NCBI GenBank assembly: GCA_035316885.1
Contig: DATHII010000075.1
Span: 1 to 17,562, forward strand
Source: DASRTE01 sp035316885
GTDB lineage: Bacteria; Actinomycetota; Actinomycetes; Jiangellales; Jiangellaceae
DNA: 17,562 nucleotides
Direction of reading: 5' to 3'
In this document: positions 1 through 6,518 of the stretch, one piece after another
Layout of the letters: every line of letters begins with the position of its first letter
Position numbering within the stretch: position 1 is the stretch's first letter
Program-made: the position numbers and the translations under genes
Notes under the pieces: model-generated
Databases searched by the model: none
What the model saw: the letters and a program-made list of their open reading frames with translations, nothing else
What the model was told of the DNA's origin: nothing

Positions 1-1
1 T

Positions 2-2251
2 GGTCCTGCTCCATTGTCCGAGCCGGAGACCGAGGCCATGGTCGGGCTGCTCGACCGGATCGGCTTTGCGTTCCAGGTCAACTGGCACTCCAACGGGCAG
101 TGGCTGCTCTACGCCGAGGGCTGGCAGACCAGCACCCCCACGGCGGACGACCCGATCTATTACGCCATGTCCGGCAACCTGGACGACCCGGCGATCGAGG
201 AGTTTCACCCGGGCCTGAGCTCGGACGTCCTCTACGTCACCAACGGCGAGACGACGGACTACGCCCACGCCCAGACCGGCGCCCTGGCCTGGACCCCCGA
301 GCTGTCAGAGGGTTGCCCCGGCTGTGGGTTCGTCTTCCCTGACGACGAGGCACTGGTGCAGGCAGAGTTCGAGCGCAACCTGCCATTCGCCAGGTCGGTG
401 GCCGACTCGGCGATCGACCCGGATGACCCGAAGACGGTCACTGGGATCACGACCAAGCCGTTCTACGTCGACAGCGACGACCCCTACAAGAGCAGCAACC
501 CGGGCGTCCAGCTGAGCTTCGCCAGGTCGTATGGCGACCCGCAGCCGGTCGCCGTGATCGCCAAGCGCAGCCTCGGTGCCGTGACGGTGAAGTACCGCAT
601 CGACGGCGGCGCGGTGCAGTCGGCACCCACGTCCGAGTGGGAGGGCGGGTCGAGGTACAACCCGGCGTCGGTCTACTACCACCAGATGCGAGGCGTGGTG
701 ACGGGTACCGACCCCGGCGACTTGGTCGAGGTCTGGTTCGAAGGTGGCGGCCAGCGAAGTGACTCGTTCACTTACCAGGCCGTCTCCGAAAGCGGCAACA
801 GCGTGCTCGTCGTGGCGGCTGAGGACTACACCGGCGCCTCGCCGGTGCAGACGCCTGGCCCGCACTACGTCGACACGTACACCGACGCCCTGGCCGCCAA
901 CGGCCAGCAGGCCGACGTGTACGACATCGACGCCGCCGGGCGGATTGCCCCGGACGCGCTCGGAGTGCTCAGCCACTACGACGCCGTCATTTGGGAGACC
1001 GGAAACGACCTGGTCACCCGCACCGCCGGCCGCGCTGGCCTCAATGCCGACCGGCTGGCACTCGACGAGCTGCTTGAGTTCCGCTCGTACATGAACGAGG
1101 GCGGCAAGGTGCTCTTCGCAGGCGACTCCGCCGGCCAGCAGTACACCAACGCCGCCGTGGGTAACCAGTTGTACGACCCCAAGGGCGAGATCGCCTGCAA
1201 CCCGCTTCCCGCGGGTACGGACCCGCGGCGCTGCCTGCCTTTGTTCGGCTCGTTCTTCGGTGGTGACGCCACCAACGACGTGCTGCAGTACTACCTGGGT
1301 GGCTATGTAGCCGTGGCCAACGACGGTCACGTCGGAGGCGCCGCGTTCGACTCGGTGGGCGTCGCCGACCCGTTTACAGGCCTCACGTGGGGTCTCGACG
1401 ATCCCGTCTTCGGGGGCAACACCCTCCGGAGGTCGTCGTTCCTCGCCACGAGCGGCATCTTGCCGCCCGACCAGTACAAGCAGTTCGAGAGCTGGCCCGC
1501 GGCGCGGTACGACAAGCCGGGCGGGCCGTTCGACCCGCACACCGGAACCCAGTACGTCTACTCGCAGATCGCCGACGTTTCCTACAAGCGGCTCACGCGT
1601 GAGATCGCCGTTCCGGCAGCCGGTGGGTCGATGACGTTCTGGACGTCGTACGACACCGAGGCGGAATGGGACCACCTGTTCGTGGAGGCCCGTACTCCTG
1701 GCGGTGACGACTGGACGACGCTGCCGGACGCGAACGGGCACACGACGACGTCGACCGGCCAGAGCTGCCCAGCGGGCTGGGTCGAGCTGCACCCGCAGCT
1801 GGCGCACTACCAGACGTGGGACGGCGTCAACGCGTGCACCGAGACCGGCACCACCGGCGCCTGGAACGCCGCGAGCGGCAACTCGGGGGGTTGGCAGGAG
1901 TGGAGCATCGACCTCTCGGCGTACGCCGGCGAGACCGTCGAGATCTCCATCGCCTACGCCAGCGACTGGGCGGTACAGGGCATCGGTGTCTTCATCGACG
2001 ACATCGCGCTCCCCGACGGGACCAGCACGTCGTTCGAGACCGGCCTGGACGGCTGGGCGATCGCCGGGCCGCCCGCGGGCAGCGCACCCAACGTCAACGA
2101 CTTCGTCCGAACCGACGCATCGGGCTTCCCGGTCGGCAACGCGATCTCCACGCCGCACTCGCTGCTGCTGGGGTTCGGACTGGAGGGCGTCTCGACTGAG
2201 GCCGAACGCAACGCAGTGATGGGCCGGGCGCTCGACCACCTGCTGGAGTAG
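2..2251 (+). CDS. Secreted M14-family zinc carboxypeptidase, 3' portion (5' end outside window)
   Basis: The reading frame is open to the left edge, so the TTG at 14 is probably an internal Leu and the gene starts upstream. Numbering residues from that TTG, NWHSNGQ (His25) matches the third zinc ligand of M14 carboxypeptidases and WTPELSEG (Glu96) matches the catalytic glutamate. The HxxE zinc motif must lie outside the window. After the peptidase domain comes a beta-rich region (about 140-260), then an alpha/beta region resembling a glutamine-amidotransferase-like fold (about 263-370, beginning VLVVAAEDY). A C-terminal region follows with SYDTEAEWDHLFVE and DDIALPDG, like the MAM/jelly-roll module of immune inhibitor A proteases. 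I see no C-terminal membrane anchor or sortase signal. The likely role is extracellular peptide degradation. Family assignment is solid; the accessory domain assignments are inference. Confidence 0.85.
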   Translation, partial: GPAPLSEPETEAMVGLLDRIGFAFQVNWHSNGQWLLYAEGWQTSTPTADDPIYYAMSGNLDDPAIEEFHPGLSSDVLYVTNGETTDYAHAQTGALAWTPELSEGCPGCGFVFPDDEALVQAEFERNLPFARSVADSAIDPDDPKTVTGITTKPFYVDSDDPYKSSNPGVQLSFARSYGDPQPVAVIAKRSLGAVTVKYRIDGGAVQSAPTSEWEGGSRYNPASVYYHQMRGVVTGTDPGDLVEVWFEGGGQRSDSFTYQAVSESGNSVLVVAAEDYTGASPVQTPGPHYVDTYTDALAANGQQADVYDIDAAGRIAPDALGVLSHYDAVIWETGNDLVTRTAGRAGLNADRLALDELLEFRSYMNEGGKVLFAGDSAGQQYTNAAVGNQLYDPKGEIACNPLPAGTDPRRCLPLFGSFFGGDATNDVLQYYLGGYVAVANDGHVGGAAFDSVGVADPFTGLTWGLDDPVFGGNTLRRSSFLATSGILPPDQYKQFESWPAARYDKPGGPFDPHTGTQYVYSQIADVSYKRLTREIAVPAAGGSMTFWTSYDTEAEWDHLFVEARTPGGDDWTTLPDANGHTTTSTGQSCPAGWVELHPQLAHYQTWDGVNACTETGTTGAWNAASGNSGGWQEWSIDLSAYAGETVEISIAYASDWAVQGIGVFIDDIALPDGTSTSFETGLDGWAIAGPPAGSAPNVNDFVRTDASGFPVGNAISTPHSLLLGFGLEGVSTEAERNAVMGRALDHLLE

Positions 2252-2281
2252 GAGGAGTCAGACACCTTCGTGGTCGCTGAG

Positions 2282-2309
2282 GCGGGGGTGGACGAACGGT
2301 TCACCCCGC
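2282..2309. terminator. Possible hairpin between the carboxypeptidase gene and rnpB
   Basis: The arms GCGGGGGTG (2282-2290) and CACCCCGC (2302-2309) pair with one bulged G around an 11-nt loop. The hairpin lies 30 nt after the carboxypeptidase stop and about 40 nt past the rnpB 3' end, so it could serve both converging transcripts. No U-tract follows on either strand, which is common for actinobacterial terminators but leaves the call weak. I see nothing else in the gap 2252-2345. Confidence 0.35.
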
Positions 2310-2345
2310 TTCGGTGTTGTGGTGGCGGTCCTGGACACACCATCT

Positions 2346-2718
2346 GGGGACGAGCTGGCCTGTAAGCCGGATTCTGTGCCCGGTTGGACCGGGCGGCGAC
2401 CATCCATCTGGGGCCGCCGTTGCCGACGGCCTCGAGCGGTCTACCCGGGAGCTCGGGCGGGCCGCCCTCGAACGCTCCCTGTCTGACCTTGCTCCGGGTG
2501 GGGTTTACCGAGCCGCCCGGGTCACCCCGGGCGCTGGTGGTCTCTTACACCACCGTTTCACCCTTGCCGGGCGCCGAAGCGCTCGGCGGTCTGCTTTCTG
2601 TGGCACTGTCCCGCGGGTCGCCCCGGGTGGGCGTTACCCACCACCCTGCCCTGTGGAGTCCGGACTTTCCTCGGCGGAGCCCGAAGGCACCGTCGCGGTC
2701 GCCCGGCCAGCTCGTCCA
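2346..2718 (-). ncRNA. rnpB: RNase P RNA, bacterial type A
   Basis: This is the catalytic RNA that removes 5' leaders from pre-tRNA together with RnpA. On the minus strand the universal core GAGGAAAGTCCGGACTCC lies at 2672-2655. The GGGTGAAACGG/GTAAGAG core lies at about 2568-2534. The 3' core ACAGAATCCGGCTTACAG lies at 2377-2360, with the residues expected for the P4 helix. The ends are set by helix P1: GGACGAGCTGGCC at 2717-2705 is exactly complementary to GGCCAGCTCGTCC at 2360-2348. The length of about 370 nt is normal for type A. It is the only gene in the stretch 2252-2727. The ends are good to a few nucleotides. Confidence 0.96.
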
Positions 2719-2724
2719 GGTTCG

Positions 2725-2730
2725 ATTCTA
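2725..2730 (-). promoter_or_regulatory. Candidate -10 box of rnpB, overlapping the ppgK stop codon
   Basis: Reading the minus strand, TAGAAT occupies 2730-2725. It differs from TATAAT at one position and ends 6 nt before the first base of helix P1 at about 2718. The TAG of the hexamer is the ppgK stop codon (2730-2728). No convincing -35 box is seen 16-18 bp upstream. The spacing to a well-defined RNA 5' end supports the call. Confidence 0.55.
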
Positions 2731-3525
2731 CGCCCGACGATCAGTCCGAGCCGCAGAATCATGCAAGCCGGGCGTCCGTTCGGCCGCGACCAGGGCGGCC
2801 CCGATGATGCCGGCGTCGTTGAACAGGCCGGCGGGCACGATCGGTGTACGCAGCTCCAGCAGCGGCAGGAACTTGTCCGCCTTCTTGCTCACACCACCGC
2901 CGACGACGAACAGGTCCGGGGAGAAGATGAACTCGAGATGGGCGTAGAAGCGCTGGAGGCGCTCGGCCCACTCCTCCCACGACAGGTCCTTCTCCTCACG
3001 GACCGATGCGGCCGCCCGCCTCTCGGCGTCCTTGCAATCAAGCTCGAGATGTCCGAACTCGGTGTTGGGCAGCAGGACTCCGTCGTGCAGCACCGCACTC
3101 CCGATGCCCGTTCCGAGGGTGGTGACAATGACCACCCCGTCGACGCCGACGGCGGCACCGTGACGGCACTCGGCCACGCCCGCCGCGTCGGCGTCGTTGA
3201 CGACGATGACGTGCTGACCGGTCCGGTCCGCGAGCTCGGCGGCGAGGTCGACGCCGATCCAGGACTTGTCGACGTTCGCGGCCGACCGGATGACGCCGTG
3301 ATGGACGATTCCCGGGAAGGTACAGCCGAACGGCCCCTTCCAGTCGAACGCCGAGACGACCTCGAGGACGACGTCGATGACCTTGGCCGGGCTGGACGTG
3401 TGTGGCGTGTCGATTCGGACCCGTTCGGCGACGAACTCGCCAGCGGCGAGGTCGACGGGTGCGCCTTTGATCCCACTACCGCCGATGTCGACGCCGAAAC
3501 CCTGCCGCCCAAGCCTGCCCGCCAT
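2728..3525 (-). CDS. ppgK: Polyphosphate glucokinase (ROK family)
   Basis: PpgK phosphorylates glucose to glucose 6-phosphate using polyphosphate or ATP (EC 2.7.1.63) in the cytosol, feeding glycolysis. The 265-residue product shows the N-terminal phosphate loop GVDIGGSGIKG (11-21), the block ANVDKSWIG (83-91), the catalytic Asp in NDADAAG (111), LGTGIGSAV (137-145), NTEFGHLE (154-161) and the GGGVSKKADKF block (209-219). These match mycobacterial PPGK almost block for block, and the zinc-binding Cys cluster of other ROK sugar kinases is absent, as expected for PpgK. I chose the ATG at 3525 because the homology begins within ten residues and GAGG lies just upstream. The longer open frame runs into the divergent chelatase gene. 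The stop codon is 10 nt from rnpB. Confidence 0.93.
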   Translation of the reverse strand: MAGRLGRQGFGVDIGGSGIKGAPVDLAAGEFVAERVRIDTPHTSSPAKVIDVVLEVVSAFDWKGPFGCTFPGIVHHGVIRSAANVDKSWIGVDLAAELADRTGQHVIVVNDADAAGVAECRHGAAVGVDGVVIVTTLGTGIGSAVLHDGVLLPNTEFGHLELDCKDAERRAAASVREEKDLSWEEWAERLQRFYAHLEFIFSPDLFVVGGGVSKKADKFLPLLELRTPIVPAGLFNDAGIIGAALVAAERTPGLHDSAARTDRRA

Positions 3526-3530
3526 GACCT

Positions 3531-3593
3531 CAGCATCGCGCAGGAGAGCGGACGGCGACCACCTGCGACTCGCATGCCAAGCGCGAGATGCTG
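3531..3593. repeat. Imperfect inverted repeat in the ppgK / chelatase divergent gap
   Basis: The arms CAGCATCGCGC (3531-3541) and GCGCGAGATGCTG (3581-3593) are complementary apart from two extra bases (GA) in the right arm, and are separated by 39 bp. Each arm ends 5 nt before a start codon (ppgK at 3525, the chelatase at 3599), so both transcripts would carry similar leaders. It may be a divergent operator, paired translation-initiation sequences, or chance. Confidence 0.35.
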
Positions 3594-3598
3594 GGCCG

Positions 3599-4294
3599 GT
3601 GGAGTTGACCGGAGGCGGCACGCCCGCCCTTGTCGCGTGCGCCCACGGCACGCGCGACCCCGCGGGTAGGAAGGCGGTCGACGCACTGCGTGCCGCCGTC
3701 GTTGCCGCCCGACCAGGTGTCCGGGTCGTCGAGGCGTATGTCGACGTACAGGAGCCGGCGCTACCCGATGTGCTGCGGGGCCTCGGCCCGGCCGTGGTTG
3801 TCCCGCTGCTGCTCTCGGCGGGCTTCCACGTCCACGTCGACATCGCCGGAGCGGTCGATGCGGGTGGTCCGGACGTGCGGGCCGCGAGGCCGCTCGGTCC
3901 CGATCCCGTCCTCGTCGACGTGCTCGCACAACGGCTGGGCGATGCCGGCCTGGACGGCGACCACTCCGTCCTGCTCGCCGCGGCCGGCTCGTCGGATCCC
4001 CGAGCGGTCGCCGACGTCGCGCAGACGGCGCTCGGCCTGGCCGATCGCGTCGGCAGGGAGGTGACACCCGTGTACGCCTCTGCGACGGAGCCACGGGTCG
4101 AGCCTGCCGTCGCCGAGCTGAGGGCCGTCGGTCGCCGGGTCGCGGTGGCGTCCTACCTGCTCGCGCCCGGCCACTTTCAGGACAGGCTGCGAGCGACGCG
4201 CGCAGACGTCGTTACCGCGCCCCTTCTGCCGCACCCCGCGATCGCCGAGCTCGTGCTGCGACGCTACGACGAGGCGCTGCTACCGACCCAGTGA
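3599..4294 (+). CDS. Sirohydrochlorin chelatase / CbiX-like two-domain protein
   Basis: The 231-residue product has two related halves typical of SirB/CbiX chelatases, which insert Fe2+ or Co2+ into sirohydrochlorin for siroheme or cobalamin synthesis. The first half has CAHGTRD with the active-site His16, and VVPLLLSAGFHVHVDI with His77 and His79. The second half has LLAAAGSSDP and SYLLAPGHFQDRL with His192. The GTG start at 3599 is chosen because GAGAT precedes it at a workable distance and homology begins at residue 10. The longer open frame from 3377 would overlap ppgK by about 150 bp and is rejected. TTG at 3605 is a less likely alternative. No other tetrapyrrole gene lies in the window, so iron versus cobalt specificity cannot be decided. 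Confidence 0.85.
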   Translation: MELTGGGTPALVACAHGTRDPAGRKAVDALRAAVVAARPGVRVVEAYVDVQEPALPDVLRGLGPAVVVPLLLSAGFHVHVDIAGAVDAGGPDVRAARPLGPDPVLVDVLAQRLGDAGLDGDHSVLLAAAGSSDPRAVADVAQTALGLADRVGREVTPVYASATEPRVEPAVAELRAVGRRVAVASYLLAPGHFQDRLRATRADVVTAPLLPHPAIAELVLRRYDEALLPTQ

Positions 4295-4341
4295 TCATCG
4301 GCAGTTCGGTTCCTCTGCGGCACCAAAGTGCCGATGATCAC
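4291..4341. repeat. 20-bp inverted repeat, probable bidirectional terminator or palindromic element
   Basis: The left arm GTGATCATCGGCAGTTCGGT (4291-4310) and right arm ACCAAAGTGCCGATGATCAC (4322-4341) are complementary at 18 of 20 positions, with a perfect 13-bp outer stem and an 11-nt loop. The left arm starts inside the last codon of the chelatase gene and contains its TGA stop. Map ends at 4362 on the other strand, so the element lies between converging genes. A competing 6-bp hairpin, CGGCAC-CAAA-GTGCCG (4318-4333), uses half of the right arm. Each outer arm also carries a TGATCA palindrome. Confidence 0.75.
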
Positions 4342-4361
4342 GGGAGCTGCCGGGGGATTGG

Positions 4362-5228
4362 TCAGGGGAGGGTGAGGATCTCGGCGCCGGTGTCGGTGAC
4401 CAGCACGGTGTGCTCGAACTGCGCGGAGCGGCGGCCGTCCTTGGTCACCACCGTCCAGCCGTCGTCCCATATCACCCAGTCCGGGGTGCCGAGGTTCAGC
4501 ATCGGCTCAATCGTGAACGTCATGCCGGGCTCGATCAGCGTGGTCGCCGCCGGGTCGTCGTAGTGGGGGATCACCAGACCGGAATGGAATGCCGTCCCGA
4601 TGCCGTGACCGGTGAAGTCACGGACGACGCCGTAGCCGAACCTGCGGGCGTACGACTCGATCACCCGGCCGATGACGTTGACCGACCGGCCCGGCCTGAC
4701 CGCTCTCACCCCTCGCAGCATTGCCTCGCGGGTCCGCTCGACCAGCAGGCGCGACTCCTCGTCGACCTCGCCGACGAGGTAGGTGGCGTCGGTGTCGCCG
4801 TGCACGCCGTCGAGGTATGCCGTGATGTCGATGTTGACGATGTCGCCGTCGGCCAGCACGGTCGAGTCGGGGATGCCGTGGCAGATCACCTCGTTGACAC
4901 TGGTGCACAACGACTTCGGGAAGACGGGCCCGCGCCCTGAGCCCGGGTAGCCCAGCGTCGAGGGGTAGGCGCCGTGGTCGCAGAGGAACTCGTGCCCGAC
5001 CCGGTCGAGCTCGTCGGTGGTGACGCCGGGCTCGATGTGCTCAGCCACCGTCGCCATCGCCCGGGCCGCGAGCCGGCCGGCCGCTCTCATCCGCCCGATG
5101 GTCCCGGCGTCCTTGACCTCCGAGCCGCGCGTGCGTGTCGGGGCGGACCGTCCGACGTACTCGGGCTGAGCGATGTGGGGAGGCACGGCACGCTGCGCGG
5201 AGAGCTGCCCGGGTACCACGGGGGACAT
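4362..5228 (-). CDS. map: Type I methionine aminopeptidase, MapB-like with N-terminal extension
   Basis: The enzyme removes the initiator Met from new proteins (EC 3.4.11.18). The 288-residue product aligns with mycobacterial MapB (285 residues) throughout, including the N-terminal extension with PGQLSAQRAVPPHIAQPEYVG (6-26). The metal ligands are present: Asp134 (NIDITAY), Asp145 (HGDTDAT), His208 (TGHGIG), Glu241 (TFTIEPM) and Glu272 (QFEHTV), with the substrate-binding His117 in ICHGIPDS. Six extra residues (97-102, SGRGPV) sit between LGYPG and FPKSLCTS compared with usual type I enzymes. The ATG at 5228 fits the MapB N-terminus. No Shine-Dalgarno is evident there, but a TACACT box lies 8 nt upstream. 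The gene converges on the chelatase gene across an inverted repeat and is divergent from a 62-codon gene. Confidence 0.95.
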   Translation of the reverse strand: MSPVVPGQLSAQRAVPPHIAQPEYVGRSAPTRTRGSEVKDAGTIGRMRAAGRLAARAMATVAEHIEPGVTTDELDRVGHEFLCDHGAYPSTLGYPGSGRGPVFPKSLCTSVNEVICHGIPDSTVLADGDIVNIDITAYLDGVHGDTDATYLVGEVDEESRLLVERTREAMLRGVRAVRPGRSVNVIGRVIESYARRFGYGVVRDFTGHGIGTAFHSGLVIPHYDDPAATTLIEPGMTFTIEPMLNLGTPDWVIWDDGWTVVTKDGRRSAQFEHTVLVTDTGAEILTLP

Positions 5229-5236
5229 GATCTGCA

Positions 5237-5242
5237 AGTGTA
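5237..5242 (-). promoter_or_regulatory. Candidate -10 box for a leaderless map transcript
   Basis: TACACT, which fits the actinobacterial TANNNT pattern, ends 8 nt before the map ATG at 5228, and no ribosome binding site precedes that ATG. This geometry fits transcription starting at or near the start codon. No clear -35 box is seen. Confidence 0.35.
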
Positions 5243-5276
5243 GGAGCCGACGGTCGGCCGACGAGGAGGCAGTGCG

Positions 5277-5465
5277 GTGAGTGCGTGGTACTGGTGCCTG
5301 GACCACCAGCGGGTGGAGCCCGAAGAGGGCTGTGCCAACTACCGGCGGCTGGGACCCTACGCGACGAAGGAGGAGGCGGCCGGCGCGATCGAGCTGGCCC
5401 GCGCCCGCACCGAGGAGTGGGATGCGGAGGATCGCGCCGAGGACGACTGGGCCGACGATCGCTGA
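5277..5465 (+). CDS. Small conserved acidic protein of unknown function
   Basis: The product has 62 residues and a GTG start. A full AGGAGG (5264-5269) lies 7 nt before the GTG, which settles the start and strongly supports translation. The N-terminus is aromatic and holds Cys7, His10 and Cys19 (WYWCLDH then EEGC). A middle block LGPYATKEEAAGAIELARART resembles the short SPOR-like or helical motif annotated in small actinobacterial proteins. The tail is very acidic (EEWDAEDRAEDDWADD). No signal peptide or membrane segment is seen. It is divergent from map with 48 bp between starts and converges on panB with an 18-bp gap. I recognise the type from actinobacterial genomes but know of no function. 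Confidence 0.75.
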   Translation: MSAWYWCLDHQRVEPEEGCANYRRLGPYATKEEAAGAIELARARTEEWDAEDRAEDDWADDR

Positions 5466-5483
5466 CCGGACCCCCGATTGCCG

Positions 5484-6320
5484 TCAGGCGTACGAGTGGT
5501 CGTCGTCGGGGAACGAGCCCGACACCACCTCGGAGGCGTACGCCTTCGTAGCCTCGAGCAGGGTGCCGCGCAGGTCGCCGTAGGTCTTGACGAACTTGGG
5601 CAGCCGACCCGCGCGCAGGCCGGCCATGTCCTGCCAGACGAGCACCTGCGCGTCGCAGTCCGGCCCGGCCCCGATGCCGATGGTTGGGACGGTCAGTGTC
5701 CGGGTGGCCTCCCGTGCCACCTCCGTGGTCACCATCTCGAGCACGACGGCAAAGGCACCCGCCTCCTCGAGCGCTCGGGCGGCTCCCAGGACGCGGGCGG
5801 AGTCGTCCCCGCGGCCTTGCACCCGGTAGCCCCCGAGTGCGTTGACGCTCTGAGGGGTGAATCCGACATGGCCCATGACGGGGATGCCGGCGTCGACGAT
5901 CTTCCGGACGGCCGGAGCGACCGGGATGCCGCCCTCGAGCTTCACGGCTTGGACCCCGGCTTCCTTCATGAACCGGGTAGCGGTCGCGAGGGCCTGGTCC
6001 GCGCCGGCCTGATAGGAACCGAAGGGTAGGTCGGCGACGATGAGGGCGCGCTCGGTCGAGCGGACGACTGCCCTGGCCAGGGGGATCAGTTCGTCGACCG
6101 TGACCGGCACCGTGTCGGCGTAGGCGAAGACGTTGTTGGCGGCGGAGTCGCCGACGAGGAGCACGGGCACGCCGGCCTCGTCGAAGATCTCGGCCGTGTA
6201 CATGTCGTACGAGGTGAGCATCGGCCAGCGCTCCGAGCGCTGCTTTGCCACCTGCAGATCGCGGATCGTCACGCGACGCGAGAACTGGCCGCCGTAGAGG
6301 GGGGCGGGTTCGTGAGTCAT
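5484..6320 (-). CDS. panB: 3-methyl-2-oxobutanoate hydroxymethyltransferase
   Basis: PanB transfers a hydroxymethyl group from 5,10-methylene-tetrahydrofolate to ketoisovalerate, giving ketopantoate (EC 2.1.2.11), the first committed step to pantothenate and CoA. The 278-residue product shows the TIM-barrel signatures MLTSYDMYTAEIFDEAG (34-50), VLLVGDS with Asp58, VADLPFGSY with Asp97, VKLEGG with Lys127, MGHVGFTPQSVNALGGYRVQG, LEMV with catalytic Glu195, and TIGIGAGPDCDAQVLVWQDMAGL. The ATG at 6320 has GAGGAGA a few bases upstream and matches the usual N-terminus; the open frame extends further but without homology. PanC and panD are not in the window. The gene is divergent from the aquaporin across about 198 bp. 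Confidence 0.97.
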   Translation of the reverse strand: MTHEPAPLYGGQFSRRVTIRDLQVAKQRSERWPMLTSYDMYTAEIFDEAGVPVLLVGDSAANNVFAYADTVPVTVDELIPLARAVVRSTERALIVADLPFGSYQAGADQALATATRFMKEAGVQAVKLEGGIPVAPAVRKIVDAGIPVMGHVGFTPQSVNALGGYRVQGRGDDSARVLGAARALEEAGAFAVVLEMVTTEVAREATRTLTVPTIGIGAGPDCDAQVLVWQDMAGLRAGRLPKFVKTYGDLRGTLLEATKAYASEVVSGSFPDDDHSYA

Positions 6321-6518
6321 CGGTCTCTCCTCGTGTCTCGAGGCCTCGGACGGGTCCCCTGACACCCCTGATCCTCGCATGTGCGGCGGCCGGCGGAACG
6401 GCCCGGCGACACGCGCCGCGGTCCGTCCGGGGCGGTACCGGACGTCATGGTCGCGGACGGCTAATCTGACGTCGGCTCTTGACCGACACGACACCTACAC
6501 CCCGATCGGAGTCTCGTG

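Noticed and set aside
305..2239. 644-codon open frame antisense to the carboxypeptidase
   Set aside because: The sense frame carries M14 active-site residues; the antisense product has no recognisable motif.
14..2251. TTG at position 14 as the true start of the carboxypeptidase
   Set aside because: The frame is open to the window edge, and the zinc-binding HxxE half of the M14 domain would be missing, so the gene must begin upstream.
2314..3669. 451-codon open frame on the plus strand
   Set aside because: It crosses rnpB and is antisense to ppgK, both of which are well supported.
6321..6518. Possible GlnR box or promoter in the panB/aquaporin gap
   Set aside because: Only partial matches were found (GGTACC, TAATCT at 6462-6467 without a -35), so no regulatory site is claimed there.
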